From positions 8,912,501-8,976,500 of the forward strand of contig NZ_CP166850.1 in NCBI RefSeq assembly GCF_041346945.1: DNA of 64,000 nt, written 5' to 3'. The notes under the pieces are model-generated. The model was not told the DNA's origin and searched no databases. It worked only from the letters and a program-made list of their open reading frames with translations. Shown one piece after another: positions 8,724-17,775 of the stretch (position 1 is the first letter of the stretch; each line of letters starts with the position of its first letter). This DNA comes from Amycolatopsis sp. cg9. GTDB taxonomy: Bacteria; Actinomycetota; Actinomycetes; Mycobacteriales; Pseudonocardiaceae. The position numbers were made by a program, and so were the translations under genes.

Positions 8724-10223
8724 GTGAGCACGACGACCGCACAGCAGTCCCTGTGGCTGCACACCGTCCCGGACGCACCCGCGCACCCGCCGCTGTCCGG
8801 CCGCCACGAGGCCGAAGTCGCCGTCGTCGGGGGCGGTCTGGCCGGGCTCACCACCGCCCTGCTGCTCGCCCGCCGCGGCGCCGACGTCGTCGTGCTCGAA
8901 GCCGGCCGCGTCGGCGCGGGGGCGAGCGGCAACAACACCGCGAAGGTCACCGCCCTGCAGGCGACCCGCTACACCACCCTCGAACGGGAGCACAGCTCCG
9001 GCGTCGCCGCCGGCTACGCGGCCGCCGCCGCGGCGGGCGTGGAACTGGTGGCCGCGCTGGCCGAGGGGATCGACTGCGACCTGCACCGCGCGCCCGCCGC
9101 CACGTTCGCCCACACCGCCGGGGAAACCGCCGCCGTGCGCGCCGAAGCCGAGGCGGCCGAGCGCGCCGGGCTCCCCGTGGAGTGGACCGAACAGCTCGAC
9201 GTGCCGTTCCCGACGTTCGGCGCGGTCCGCCTGGCCGGCCAGATCGTGCTGCACCCGGCGAAGTACGTCCGCGGCCTCGCCGACGCCTTCGTCGCCGCGG
9301 GCGGCCGGATCTTCGAGCACAGCCGGGTGCGGGACGTGTCCGTCACCGCCCCCTACCGGGCGCACACCGCGGACGGGACGCTCACCGCCCGGCAGGTGGT
9401 GATCGCCACCCACTACCCGATCCTGGACCGCGGCCTGTTCTTCGCCCGGCTCGAAGCCCAGCGCTCCTACTGCGTCGCGGCCCGGCTGTCCTCCGGCGCA
9501 CCACCCGAAGACCTGGCGATCAGCGCCGGCAGCCCGGCCTGGTCGCTGAGCCGCCACGGCGACCACCTGATCGTGGGCGGCCAGAGCCACCCCGCCGGCG
9601 AACGCGGCGTGGACTTCGACCGTTACCAGGCCCTGGCGGACTTCGCGCACCGCCACTTCGACGTCGCCGAGATCACCCACCGCTGGTCGGCGCAGGACCC
9701 CCAGCCCTACGACCGCCTCCCGATGGCCGGCACCTACCTGCCCGGCGCGGCGAACCTGTGGGTCGCGACCGGGTTCGACAAGTGGGGCCTGGCGATGGGC
9801 ACCGTCGCGGGCGAACTCCTGGCCGACCGGATCACCGGCGTCCCCCACCCGCACGCCGGCCTGTTCTCCCCGCACCGGGTCAGCCTGTCCGGCACCCCGG
9901 CCCTGCTGCAGCAGAACTTCGAGGTGGCGAAGGACCTCATCGGCGACCGCCTGGTCCCGCCCGACGCCGCCGACCCCGACGACATCCCCGTGGACACCGC
10001 GCGGGTGCTCCCCGACGGCCTGGGCAAGAAGGGCGTCTACCGGGACCGCGACGGCGTGACGCACGCCGTGTCCCTGCGCTGCACCCACCTCGGCTGCCTG
10101 CTGCGCTTCAACGGCGCCGAGCGCAGCTGGGACTGCTCCTGCCACGGCTCCCGCTTCGACGTCGACGGCACCGTCCTGGAGGGACCGGCGACCCGCCCGC
10201 TCCCCCGCCGCGATCCGGGGTGA
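8724..10223 (+). CDS. FAD-dependent oxidoreductase with C-terminal Rieske [2Fe-2S] domain
   Basis: 499 residues, GTG start behind GAGAGGGG. Residues about 30-390 are a DAO-type flavoprotein ([19 protein letters not shown] dinucleotide site, [14 protein letters not shown] near the end of the flavin domain). Residues about 435-499 are a Rieske domain with both ligand pairs, CTHLGC near 453 and CSCHGS near 472. Such fusions are soluble oxidases or dehydrogenases of amines or small acids; the substrate is unknown. The Rieske domain ends at RPLPRRDPG, about ten residues earlier than usual, so the last beta strands seem to be missing. It is followed by a convergent gene and is probably monocistronic. 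Confidence 0.88.
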   Translation: MSTTTAQQSLWLHTVPDAPAHPPLSGRHEAEVAVVGGGLAGLTTALLLARRGADVVVLEAGRVGAGASGNNTAKVTALQATRYTTLEREHSSGVAAGYAAAAAAGVELVAALAEGIDCDLHRAPAATFAHTAGETAAVRAEAEAAERAGLPVEWTEQLDVPFPTFGAVRLAGQIVLHPAKYVRGLADAFVAAGGRIFEHSRVRDVSVTAPYRAHTADGTLTARQVVIATHYPILDRGLFFARLEAQRSYCVAARLSSGAPPEDLAISAGSPAWSLSRHGDHLIVGGQSHPAGERGVDFDRYQALADFAHRHFDVAEITHRWSAQDPQPYDRLPMAGTYLPGAANLWVATGFDKWGLAMGTVAGELLADRITGVPHPHAGLFSPHRVSLSGTPALLQQNFEVAKDLIGDRLVPPDAADPDDIPVDTARVLPDGLGKKGVYRDRDGVTHAVSLRCTHLGCLLRFNGAERSWDCSCHGSRFDVDGTVLEGPATRPLPRRDPG

Positions 10224-10315
10224 CCGGATTCCAGTGGTGAGGGCTGTGGGGTTTCGGCTCTGCTGCGCTGTTGTGACCGGCGCCGACCCTGGCACCGGCT
10301 CTGCGGCCACCGCGG

Positions 10316-10927
10316 TCAGCTCACCCGGCCACGACGGTTCCCAGCGGCATCCCGGCGCAGCCGCGCCGCCTCGGCGCCGATGTCCCCGAGCCGCTCGGCC
10401 AACCCCGCGTGAGCACGCCCCAGATGGCCCCGCACCGCCGCCAGTGGCGGCAGCAGGCTCGTCACGTCGTCCTCCCCCAGGGCCGCGCCGAGCCGGTCCG
10501 CGCTCTCCCGTCCCGCGGCGTCCAGGTCGTCCAGGGCGCTCACCTGCCCCGCCAGCTGCCGCAGCACCGAAGCGTTGCGCCGGGCCCACTCCGCCACCGC
10601 GCGATCCCCCGCGCGCCGGTCGCGTTCGGCGTCGACCCGGGCTTCGCCCGTCGCCTCCCCGGTCGCCGACGGCCGCAGCCGCAGGAACCGCCGCTCCGCG
10701 GCCTGGCGGCTCGCCACCCCCAGCGCCGGAGCCAGCACCGCCCAGCTCGCGCCCCCCGCGCGCGCCGCCGCGATCAGTTCCGGCTCCCAGCCGGCGAGCT
10801 GCTCCCGCGCCGATCGCAACGCGGCCAACGCGGCCAGCGCGTCCTCGGACGGCACGCCGCCGCGCCGGGCCGCGGTCACCACCTCCTGCACGCCCCGCAC
10901 CACCCGGGCCGGGCCACCGTCCACCAT
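10316..10927 (-). CDS. Putative HSP18 transcriptional regulator
   Basis: 203 residues, predicted helical and Ala/Arg-rich. A SWAVLAPALGVASRQAAERR segment at about residues 60-80 has the look of a helix-turn-helix. It is transcribed divergently from the hsp18 gene, with only 103 bases between start codons. Its ribosome site (GAAGGGATGA) lies inside the first copy of the 19-base repeat that forms the candidate operator. In Streptomyces albus the hsp18 repressor RheA is likewise divergent from hsp18, which supports a regulatory role. I do not recognise a named Pfam family for the whole chain, so DNA binding is inferred. Confidence 0.65.
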   Translation of the reverse strand: MVDGGPARVVRGVQEVVTAARRGGVPSEDALAALAALRSAREQLAGWEPELIAAARAGGASWAVLAPALGVASRQAAERRFLRLRPSATGEATGEARVDAERDRRAGDRAVAEWARRNASVLRQLAGQVSALDDLDAAGRESADRLGAALGEDDVTSLLPPLAAVRGHLGRAHAGLAERLGDIGAEAARLRRDAAGNRRGRVS

Positions 10928-10982
10928 TTGTCATCCCTTCGACGACTCGATACTTGTCATCCTTCCGACGACATGCTAGAAC
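10928..10982 (+). promoter_or_regulatory. hsp18 promoter with two direct operator repeats
   Basis: Two 19-base copies, at 10928-10946 and 10954-10972, start 26 bases apart and differ at two positions; both begin TTGTCATCC and end CGACGAC. In copy two, TTGTCA (10954-10959) is followed after 17 bases by TAGAAC (10977-10982), a good -35/-10 pair for hsp18. The core TGTCATC is, as I recall, the half-site of the RheA operator of Streptomyces (inverted there, direct here). A repressor bound here would block both divergent genes. Confidence 0.6.
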
Positions 10983-11030
10983 AGTCGTGCGTGTTGACAC
11001 CAGTGCTGACGACCCCAGGAGGTGGAACCC

Positions 11031-11468
11031 ATGTTGATGCGCACCGACCCGTTCCGCGAGTTCGACCGCTTCGCCCAGCAGGTCTTCGGCGGCCCCGGCA
11101 CCTGGTCCAAGCCCGCCGCGATGCCGATGGACGCCTACCGCGCCGGGGACGAGTTCGTCGTCTGCTTCGACCTGCCCGGCGTCACTCCCGAGGCCATCGA
11201 ACTCGACGTCGAGCGCAACGTCCTGACCGTCAAGGCCGAACGACGGCCCCACACCGGCGGCGACGACGTGCAGATGCAGGTCTCCGAACGACCCCTGGGC
11301 GTGTTCTCCCGCCAGCTGTTCCTCGGCGACACCCTGGACACCGACCGCATCGCCGCCGACTACGAAGCCGGGGTGCTGACCCTGCGCATCCCGATCGCCG
11401 AGAAGGCCAAGCCCCGGCGCATCGAAATCACCGGCACCACCGGCGACCGCAAGGAAATCCAGGCCTGA
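11031..11468 (+). CDS. hsp18: Hsp20/alpha-crystallin small heat-shock protein
   Basis: 145 residues from the ATG at 11031, which has AGGAGG eight bases upstream; an in-frame GTG at 11022 lies inside that ribosome site and is rejected. The alpha-crystallin domain spans about residues 35-135: [20 protein letters not shown], a [10 protein letters not shown] strand, then [20 protein letters not shown] with the conserved AxxxxGVLTLxxP signature. It acts as an ATP-independent holdase for unfolding proteins. It is flanked upstream by a repeated operator and a divergent regulator and downstream by a strong hairpin, so it is likely a single-gene, heat-inducible unit. Confidence 0.95.
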   Translation: MLMRTDPFREFDRFAQQVFGGPGTWSKPAAMPMDAYRAGDEFVVCFDLPGVTPEAIELDVERNVLTVKAERRPHTGGDDVQMQVSERPLGVFSRQLFLGDTLDTDRIAADYEAGVLTLRIPIAEKAKPRRIEITGTTGDRKEIQA

Positions 11469-11475
11469 CGACCAC

Positions 11476-11521
11476 GCCCCGGGCCCGGACCGGCAACCCC
11501 GAGCCGGTCCGGGCCCGGGGC
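11476..11521 (+). terminator. Perfect 19-bp hairpin terminator after hsp18
   Basis: Positions 11476-11494 pair perfectly with 11503-11521 around an eight-base loop; the stem is almost all G and C. It begins eight bases after the stop. No T tract follows. Confidence 0.85.
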
Positions 11522-11553
11522 GCCGTCACGTTCCCGGGAAGGCACCTCCACCC

Positions 11554-11982
11554 GTGACCGCATCGCTGCACATCCCGACCGGCCACCCGCACCCCGCGCT
11601 CACCGCGCTGTGGACCCACCTCGCCGAAGTCACCGCCGCGCTCGGCATCGGCCCCGAATCCTGCACCGTCGACCACGACAGCCCGGTCTCCGCCTACGTC
11701 GCCCTCGACGAGCGGCTGCCCGGCTACCCCGGCCGCGACGTCGCGCTGCTGTGGGACGAGGTCCACGGCTGGGCCGCCGCCGTCGAAACCCACTCCGGCG
11801 AAGACCTGATCGTCCTGCGCTACCTCGGCGGGCCCACGATCGTTCCCCCGCCCGGAGATGTCGCCCGGTTCGTCCGGGCCCTGCACGAAGACGACCACCG
11901 CGTCGGCCGGCTCGACCCGCCCGCCATCCGCGCCGCCGCCGGGCTCGCCGAGCTCGACGCCGCCCTCCGGACGACGGCATGA
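11554..11982 (+). CDS. DUF6292 family protein
   Basis: 142 residues from a GTG start. The chain looks like one small alpha/beta domain: a helical start (LTALWTHLAEVTAALGI), then VALLWDEVHGWAAAVETHSG and a LRYLGGPTIVPPPGDVARFV segment typical of the DUF6292 family of actinomycetes. The function of the family is unknown; members often lie near small regulatory genes. No signal peptide or membrane segment is visible, so it should be cytoplasmic. Its stop overlaps the next start (ATGA, 11979-11982), pairing it with the DivIVA-like coiled-coil protein. Assignment is by recalled family pattern. Confidence 0.7.
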   Translation: MTASLHIPTGHPHPALTALWTHLAEVTAALGIGPESCTVDHDSPVSAYVALDERLPGYPGRDVALLWDEVHGWAAAVETHSGEDLIVLRYLGGPTIVPPPGDVARFVRALHEDDHRVGRLDPPAIRAAAGLAELDAALRTTA

Positions 11983-12446
11983 CCACCCGGGAACTGCCCC
12001 TGCCCACCAGTTTCGCGCTCACGGTGCGCGGCTACGACCGCGACCAGGTCGACGAGCACCTCGCCGACCTGCACGAGGACCTGCGGCTCACCACCCTCGA
12101 CCGCGACGCCGCCCTCACCCAAGCGGAAACCCTCGCCCGGCAACTGGAAGCGGCGCGCGCGGAGAACGACGAGCTGCGCGCCCGGCTCGACCACCTCGTC
12201 CGCACCCCGGCGCACCCGGCCGCCGTGAGCGACCGCGTCCGCCGCCTGCTCGAACTCGCCCACGTCGAAGCCGACACCATCGTCGCCGCCGCGAGAGAAC
12301 GCGCCGACGCCGTGCTGCGGCAAGCCCGGGCGGCCGAGCAGCGAGTGGCGAGCCGGCTGCGCGCGATCGACACCTACCTCGCCCACGCCGAACGCCACCT
12401 CAGAGAGGAACCCGCACCCCGCGCCGACCACCTCGCGGCCGCGTGA
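11979..12446 (+). CDS. DivIVA-like coiled-coil protein
   Basis: 155 residues. The N-terminus SFALTVRGYDRDQVDEHLAD matches the membrane-curvature-binding N-terminal motif of DivIVA/Wag31-type proteins, followed by a long predicted coiled coil (LRLTTLDRDAALTQAETLAR onward, about residues 30-75) and a second Ala/Glu/Arg-rich helix (about 85-140). DivIVA proteins of actinomycetes mark cell poles and hyphal tips; this short version more resembles the accessory members sometimes called cellulose-binding proteins. It is coupled to the DUF6292 gene. Partner and location are inferred. Confidence 0.65.
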   Translation: MTTRELPLPTSFALTVRGYDRDQVDEHLADLHEDLRLTTLDRDAALTQAETLARQLEAARAENDELRARLDHLVRTPAHPAAVSDRVRRLLELAHVEADTIVAAARERADAVLRQARAAEQRVASRLRAIDTYLAHAERHLREEPAPRADHLAAA

Positions 12447-12679
12447 GTTCCGCGCCGGGAAAGATTCGCCGACGCAGTTGATTCGTGACCACCGCCGAGC
12501 GCCAGCCGACGTGATTTTTCTTCCACCTGAACGAAAACGGCCGCAACAACCGGCGCCGGAAATGATCGGCGTCCGAGTGTGGGTTTCACGACGAAGCCGC
12601 GCTCGTGGATATCGATTTTCGGAATGGGGAAACGAAAAACCCGCGTATTCTGGCCGCAACGGAAACGAGGGGGTGGGCC
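12447..12679 (+). promoter_or_regulatory. Leader of the first PKD gene with a CGCCG...AATGAT...CGGCG dyad
   Basis: 233 bases, visibly less GC-rich than the neighbouring genes. At 12554-12571 CGCCGGAAATGATCGGCG has CGCCG/CGGCG arms around an AATGAT core, close to the palindrome before the sheath gene. At 12610-12622 TATCGATTTTCGG resembles AATCGATATTCGG in the hsp70/moxR intergenic region. GAGGGGG before 12680 is the ribosome site. No promoter pair was convincing. Confidence 0.35.
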
Positions 12680-14950
12680 ATGCGGACGCGGACCGGGCTG
12701 GTCGCGGGCGTCGCGGCGCTCGTGACCGCCGGCGGGCTGGCCGTCGCCGGGGCCGGGCACGGCTACCCCGCGCAGGACGTCCGGATGCGGTCCGGCTCCG
12801 CGTGGCTGGCTTCGGCGAACGTCGGGCAGGTGAGCCTGCTCGACGGGACGTCGGCCGAGGTCGCGGCGCAGGTCCAGGTCGGCGCGGCCGGGCACGCGCT
12901 CGACGTCGTCCAGCGGGACTCGACCGCCTACGCCGTCGACCGCACCGCCGGCAGTGTGCGCCGGGTCGACGGGGCGACGTTCGAACCCGCCGCGCCGGTC
13001 ACACCGATCGACCAGGCGCGCGGCGGGCTGACCGCGTTCGCCGGCACCGACACTCTGTACACATTGGACACCCAGCGGGGACTGCTGGCCGGCAGCGATC
13101 CGCGCACCCTCGCCCCGCGTGGCGCCCCGCTTTCGCTGGCGGCGCGGCTGACCGCGGGCACCGCCGCCCTCGACGACGCCGACCGGCTGTGGACCGTCGA
13201 CGACGCGACCGGTGACCTGACCTGGATCGCGGGCGGGGCCCGCACCACCCACCGCGGGCTGGTCCCGCCCGGCCGGACCGTCCTCACCGTCGCCGGCGGC
13301 GTGCCCGTGGTGGTCAGCCCCGGCGCACGGACCGCCACCAGCGTCTCGCCCCTGACCGGCGAGCCCACCGCCACGATCCCGCTCGACCTGCGCCCCGACG
13401 ACGCCGTCCAGGTCAGCGGTTCCCCGCACCACGACCGGGTCTACGTCGTCGTCGCGCGCGGCCTGCTCGACATCTGCGACCTCGGCGCCGCGTCGTGCGA
13501 CACCGTCGTCCCGCTCGACGCGGCGAACCGGCAGCTCGGCGCGGCCGTCGAGGCGGGCGACCGGCTGTTCGTCCCGGACTACTCCACCGGCCAGGTGACC
13601 ATCGTCGACCTGACCCACCCGTCCGTGCTCGCCCGGTCGAAGGTGCTCACCCCGCCGGCGCCCTTCCAGCTGATCAACCGCGACGGGATCGTCTTCTTCA
13701 ACGACCCCGCCACCGAACGCGCCGGCGTGATCCGCCTCGACGGCAGCGTCAAGCCGATCGCGAAGTACGACCCCGCGGACCCGCGCAAGGGGCTGCACGA
13801 CGACCACCCGGCGCCGCCGGCTCCCCCGGCACCGAGCGGTCAGCAACCGCCCGCTCCGCCGGCACGAACCCCGCCGGAGACGACGCCGACCGGTGTCCCG
13901 GACCAGCCGACCGGGGTGCCCGCGGTCCCGCCCACCGGAGGCGAGCCCACGGCCGGCGCACCCCCGACCGGTCCGCCGGCCACCGCGCCGCGGCTGCGGA
14001 TCACCGTGTCCAAGGCGGCCCCGCAGCCGGGCGAGGACGTCTCGCTCCGCGTCGACAACGCGGCGGGCGGCGCGCCGACCGCCGCGCGGTGGGACTTCGG
14101 GGACGGCGGCCAGGCGGACGGCCCGGCCGTGACGCACCGCTGGACCACCGAGAAGACCTACCAGGTGAGCGTGCGCGCGACCGCGGACGGGCAGGAAGCG
14201 GCGACGTCGGTCAGCGTGCAGGTCATGCCGCCGCCGTCGGTCACCGTGCCGGACGTCGTCGGCAAGCCGGAGGCGGCGGCGCGCGCCGCCCTCACCGCCG
14301 CGAACCTCGTGCCGGTGGTGACCCGCAGCGCGAGCACCACCGTCGCGGCCGGCGTCGTGCTCGGCCAGGCACCGGCGGCCGGTACGAGCGCGGCGCCGCA
14401 CGCCCAGGTCACGATCACGGTTTCGAGCGGCAAGCCCGCGCCCGTCGACCTGATGGCCCGCGCGGCCGGCGCGGCCTGGACGACCGGCGCGGGCACCCTG
14501 CCGTTCAACGGCAACGACGGCGACGCCCGCGGTTTCGCGCTCACCCGCCACGGCCTGACCGAAGGCGGCTGCGGCCTGGAGGACGGCACCGCCCCGGACC
14601 CGTACCTGGAGACGCATCCGCAGTGGGTGGACAACGGCTTCATCAACGGCGTGTACGCGCTGCCCCGGCCGATCGTCGCGGGCGACCACTTCCGCTCGAA
14701 GATCGGCTTCGTCTGGTGCAACCCGGGCGAAGCAGGCGACGCGACCTTCGTCGTGTCCGTCATCGGTCCGGACGGCACGGTCACCGACGTCGCCCGGCTG
14801 CGCGACACCTCCGCGGACCAGGTGATGCACCAGCTCGACGTCGACCTCTCCGCCCACGCCGGGGCCACCAAGCTCCGGCTCCGGATCGAGGCGGGCGCCT
14901 CCGCCGGCCAGGACTGGGCGTCCTGGATCGGCCCGCGGATCGACAGCTGA
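12680..14950 (+). CDS. Membrane-anchored surface protein with propeller-like, PKD and PASTA domains
   Basis: 756 residues from the ATG at 12680. An N-terminal hydrophobic segment (residues 5-25) is a signal anchor. Residues about 30-365 form repeated beta blades (GSAWLASANVG, LYTLDTQRGL, VYVVVARGLLDI), probably a propeller. Residues 372-435 are Pro-rich. Residues about 439-520 are a PKD fold (ARWDFGDGGQADG), and about 520-583 a PASTA domain (VPDVVGKPEAAARAALTAAN). Residues 585-756 are a Cys-containing beta-rich C-terminus. PASTA binds muropeptides and PKD is an adhesion or spacer fold, so this should sit in or across the wall. It is a close paralog of the gene at 36468-38852, sharing the propeller and PKD parts. 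Confidence 0.8.
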   Translation: MRTRTGLVAGVAALVTAGGLAVAGAGHGYPAQDVRMRSGSAWLASANVGQVSLLDGTSAEVAAQVQVGAAGHALDVVQRDSTAYAVDRTAGSVRRVDGATFEPAAPVTPIDQARGGLTAFAGTDTLYTLDTQRGLLAGSDPRTLAPRGAPLSLAARLTAGTAALDDADRLWTVDDATGDLTWIAGGARTTHRGLVPPGRTVLTVAGGVPVVVSPGARTATSVSPLTGEPTATIPLDLRPDDAVQVSGSPHHDRVYVVVARGLLDICDLGAASCDTVVPLDAANRQLGAAVEAGDRLFVPDYSTGQVTIVDLTHPSVLARSKVLTPPAPFQLINRDGIVFFNDPATERAGVIRLDGSVKPIAKYDPADPRKGLHDDHPAPPAPPAPSGQQPPAPPARTPPETTPTGVPDQPTGVPAVPPTGGEPTAGAPPTGPPATAPRLRITVSKAAPQPGEDVSLRVDNAAGGAPTAARWDFGDGGQADGPAVTHRWTTEKTYQVSVRATADGQEAATSVSVQVMPPPSVTVPDVVGKPEAAARAALTAANLVPVVTRSASTTVAAGVVLGQAPAAGTSAAPHAQVTITVSSGKPAPVDLMARAAGAAWTTGAGTLPFNGNDGDARGFALTRHGLTEGGCGLEDGTAPDPYLETHPQWVDNGFINGVYALPRPIVAGDHFRSKIGFVWCNPGEAGDATFVVSVIGPDGTVTDVARLRDTSADQVMHQLDVDLSAHAGATKLRLRIEAGASAGQDWASWIGPRIDS

Positions 14951-14959
14951 GCACGGCGG

Positions 14960-15727
14960 TCAGGGAGTGCTCCCGGCCGGGCCCCGCTTGCCGATCCGGC
15001 CCCGGGGTTTCCCGTCCACCGACAGCTTGTCGCCGTTCTCCGCGGGGACGACGAAGGTGCCGTCCCCGGTCACCGTGGTCGCGCCGTGCGGGGTCGAAAC
15101 GACCGTGCCCTCCGCCGCGTCCGAGTGGCCGCCGACGAACTGCCGCCGCTCGCGCTCCCCGCCCGTCTCGGTCACCCCGACGGTGTAGCGCGTCACCTCT
15201 TCGCCGGCCGGGACCTTGATCGCACTGTCCACAGTGGCCGTGACGGTGATGTCGAGCCCCGGCTTGAGCTGGCCGCCCAGTGCCGACCAGAAGTCCGAGT
15301 TGTCCCGGCCGTCGCCCGCGCCCACCTCGATCGAGGGCAGCGGCCGCACGGCCTGGTAGGCCCCGCGCAGGTAGCGGCTCTCCAGCTCCGAGTGCCGGAG
15401 GAACACCGCGAGCGCGTCACCCAGCAGCGAGTGCTCGTCGCGGATGTCGGACGTCCACGCGGTGACCAGGTACCGGCAGTCCACCCGCGGCAGCCTCGCG
15501 CGGCGGTACCGGGCGCCGTCGGCGGCGGTCACGGTTTCCACGCCGAACTCGCGGTCGCCGAGGTTGCGCCGCACGTCCCACAGGTACAGGTTCAGCGTGG
15601 GCCGGGACACCTTGGCCGCCCAGTCCTTGTCCGGAGCGGCGAACGCGACGTCGACCTCGCGCTTGGCGACCGGGCCGACGGTCGCGCGCAGGAACTCCTC
15701 CAGCGACTCGTCAAGCAGGTGCAGCAT
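14960..15727 (-). CDS. DUF4255 protein, eCIS tail terminator (Afp16/Pvc16-like)
   Basis: 255 residues. The first ~190 match the DUF4255 domain found in every eCIS locus: MLHLLDESLEEFLRATVGP, then RPTLNLYLWDVRRNLGDRE and a WTSDIRDEHSLLGDALAVFL helix. Afp16/Pvc16 caps the tube and sheath at the distal end and sets particle length together with other factors. The C-terminal ~65 residues are a polar beta-rich extension (GDGTFVVPAENGDKLSVDGK) of unknown role. Its start lies 17 bases inside the end of the AAA+ ATPase gene, so the two are coupled. The pair is separated from the structural operon by about 23 kb and lies on the same strand. Confidence 0.88.
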   Translation of the reverse strand: MLHLLDESLEEFLRATVGPVAKREVDVAFAAPDKDWAAKVSRPTLNLYLWDVRRNLGDREFGVETVTAADGARYRRARLPRVDCRYLVTAWTSDIRDEHSLLGDALAVFLRHSELESRYLRGAYQAVRPLPSIEVGAGDGRDNSDFWSALGGQLKPGLDITVTATVDSAIKVPAGEEVTRYTVGVTETGGERERRQFVGGHSDAAEGTVVSTPHGATTVTGDGTFVVPAENGDKLSVDGKPRGRIGKRGPAGSTP

Positions 15728-17660
15728 CGTCGTCCCCGTTCACCAGTGGGAAGTACGGGCCGAACTCCGCCTCCGTGCGCAGCCGGCCCAGCTTCTGGAA
15801 TTCGCGCTTGAGGGCGAGGGCCACGCGGTCCATCGTCACCGCGGCGCCGTCCTCGGCGGCGAGGAACGCCGCGCCGAGCGCCGCGTTGCGGATGACCCCG
15901 CCGGTGACGCGGAACTGCCGGGCGAGGAAGTCGAAGTCGAGCCGCTCGCCCAGCGGCGCGCCCGCCGGGAAGGCCCGCTCCCAGATCAGCCTGCGCCGCC
16001 GCTCGTCCGGCGGCTCGAAGTCCACCGCCACCGAGATCCGCCGCAGGAACGCGTCGTCGATGTTGCGCTGCAGGTTGGTCGCGAGCACGACCAGCCCCTG
16101 GTAGGCCTCCAGCCGCTGCAGCAGGTACGCGACCTCGATGTTGGCGTACCGGTCGTGCGCGTCGGCGACCTCCGAGCGCTTGCCGAACAGCGCGTCGGCC
16201 TCGTCGAAGAACAGCACGAGGTCACCCGCGGACGCGGCACCGAAGATCCGCTCGAGGTTCTTTTCGGTCTCGCCGATGTACTTGCTCACCACCGAGGACA
16301 GGTCGACCTTGTACAGGTCGAGCCCGAGCCGGCCGGCCACGATCTCCGCGGCCATGGTCTTGCCGGTGCCGGACGGGCCGGCGAACAACGCGACGACCCC
16401 GGCCGAGGCCACCGGCGCGAAACCCCAATCGTCGTAGACGGTCCGGCGCAGCCGGAACCGGGAGACCAGCTCGTCGAGCTGCGCCGTCCGGTCGTCGGGC
16501 AGCACGAGGTCCTCGGGCCGCCGCCGGGGCCGGATGCGGACCGCGAGGCCGTCGAGGTGACCGCCGGCCAGCCGCCGCACGCCGGCGTCGAGCCGCGCGG
16601 GGTCGCCGCCCGCGGCCGCGCCGACCAGCCGGATCTGGTCGCGGCTCAGCAAGTACGCGGGTTCGGGCCGGATGCCGAACGCGGCCTGCCAGTCGGCCGC
16701 GTCCGCCGCGGCCGACTCGAGCCGCAGCTCCGTCCAGCACCGGGCCGGGAGGGTGTCCAGCGCCAGCTCGCCCGCCGAGCCGAGCACCCAGTCCAGGTGG
16801 GCGGCGCGGTCGACGCGGTCGGCGGCCGCGCGCGCGAGCGGGGCGGTCAGCTCCAGGAACACGGCACGGCCGGCCAGCCCGGCCTCGCGCACCACGGCGG
16901 CCCACTCAGCCTCGTTCGCGGGCAGGGGTGTCACGAGAAAGGGCTTGTGCGGCAGGGCTTTCCTGGCCGCCGCGAGCCGGCTGGCCGCGTCCGCGCCGGC
17001 GACCAGGAGCAGCCGCTTCGGGTCCGGGACCCCGTCTTCGCCCGACGCGGCCAGCCGGCGGGTGCCCGCGGGCAGCGCGGGATCGGCGGAGCCGTCCCCG
17101 TTCAGCGCCCACAGGACGCGGGCGCCGGGCCAGCACATCCGCGTGGCCCACGGGCCCTCGGTGCCGCACTCGGCGAGCTCGGCCCGGCGCAGCGGGGCGT
17201 CCGGAGCCAGTGTCCGCGCCCCGTCGTCGAGCAGCCGGCCCAGGCTCGCCAGCGTGAGCCGCGGCAGTTGGACATTGTCCTGAAAATAGGCCACCAACCG
17301 CATCCGGTGCGGTGAAGATTCCACCGCGGCGAGCAGGGCGAGCGTTTGCGCCGACAATTCATCCAGTTCCGCGTGCCGCACGATTCCGGCGAAGACGGAC
17401 GGGCCGGCCAGGTATTCGGCGAATTGCCGACGAGCCGCCGCCAGCCCCGGTTCGAGCTGCCGCGCCAACGCCGCGGCCCGCTCCGCGGGCGGCCCCGAAA
17501 TCCCCGGCAGCGCGCGCAGGATCCGGTCGACTTCGTCGGAAACCACGTAGAGACCGGCGAAATCGTGCGGGAGCAGCCCTTCACCCAGCCGGCACAACAG
17601 TGCTTCGCGCTGCAGCAGGATGTCGGCCACGAGCTGCCACGGCGGGGCTTCCTCCGGCAC
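15711..17660 (-). CDS. eCIS AAA+ ATPase (Afp15/Pvc15-like)
   Basis: 649 residues, GTG start behind AGGGGGTGAC. Residues about 1-340 are a helical N-terminal region typical of the eCIS ATPase. Residues about 400-620 are one AAA+ module with Walker A GPSGTGKT, Walker B LVLFFDEAD, a sensor-1 LVVLATNLQRNIDDAFLRR and an arginine-rich R-finger region. Unlike T6SS ClpV there is one ATPase module and no N-domain for sheath recycling. Afp15-type ATPases are core but their step is unclear; assembly or cargo loading is proposed. It is the first gene of a two-gene unit with the DUF4255 terminator and is divergent from the peptidoglycan hydrolase operon. Confidence 0.92.
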   Translation of the reverse strand: MPEEAPPWQLVADILLQREALLCRLGEGLLPHDFAGLYVVSDEVDRILRALPGISGPPAERAAALARQLEPGLAAARRQFAEYLAGPSVFAGIVRHAELDELSAQTLALLAAVESSPHRMRLVAYFQDNVQLPRLTLASLGRLLDDGARTLAPDAPLRRAELAECGTEGPWATRMCWPGARVLWALNGDGSADPALPAGTRRLAASGEDGVPDPKRLLLVAGADAASRLAAARKALPHKPFLVTPLPANEAEWAAVVREAGLAGRAVFLELTAPLARAAADRVDRAAHLDWVLGSAGELALDTLPARCWTELRLESAAADAADWQAAFGIRPEPAYLLSRDQIRLVGAAAGGDPARLDAGVRRLAGGHLDGLAVRIRPRRRPEDLVLPDDRTAQLDELVSRFRLRRTVYDDWGFAPVASAGVVALFAGPSGTGKTMAAEIVAGRLGLDLYKVDLSSVVSKYIGETEKNLERIFGAASAGDLVLFFDEADALFGKRSEVADAHDRYANIEVAYLLQRLEAYQGLVVLATNLQRNIDDAFLRRISVAVDFEPPDERRRRLIWERAFPAGAPLGERLDFDFLARQFRVTGGVIRNAALGAAFLAAEDGAAVTMDRVALALKREFQKLGRLRTEAEFGPYFPLVNGDDDAAPA

Positions 17661-17775
17661 GTCACCCCCTGTCGGTCCGCTTCGAACCTAGCACCGGACT
17701 TCCCGGTTGCCGCAATTTCCGCCCCTTCGGGCGCCCGGAACGCCACCACGCGGCGGCCGGTCACCCTAGTATGGG

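Noticed and set aside
11022..11030. GTG at 11022 as hsp18 start
   Set aside because: It lies inside the AGGAGG ribosome site that serves the ATG at 11031.
6990..11252. A 1420-codon open frame on the minus strand
   Set aside because: It runs antisense through five well-supported genes and through the hsp18 promoter, has Arg/Gly/Pro-rich composition with no domain, and reflects third-position GC bias.
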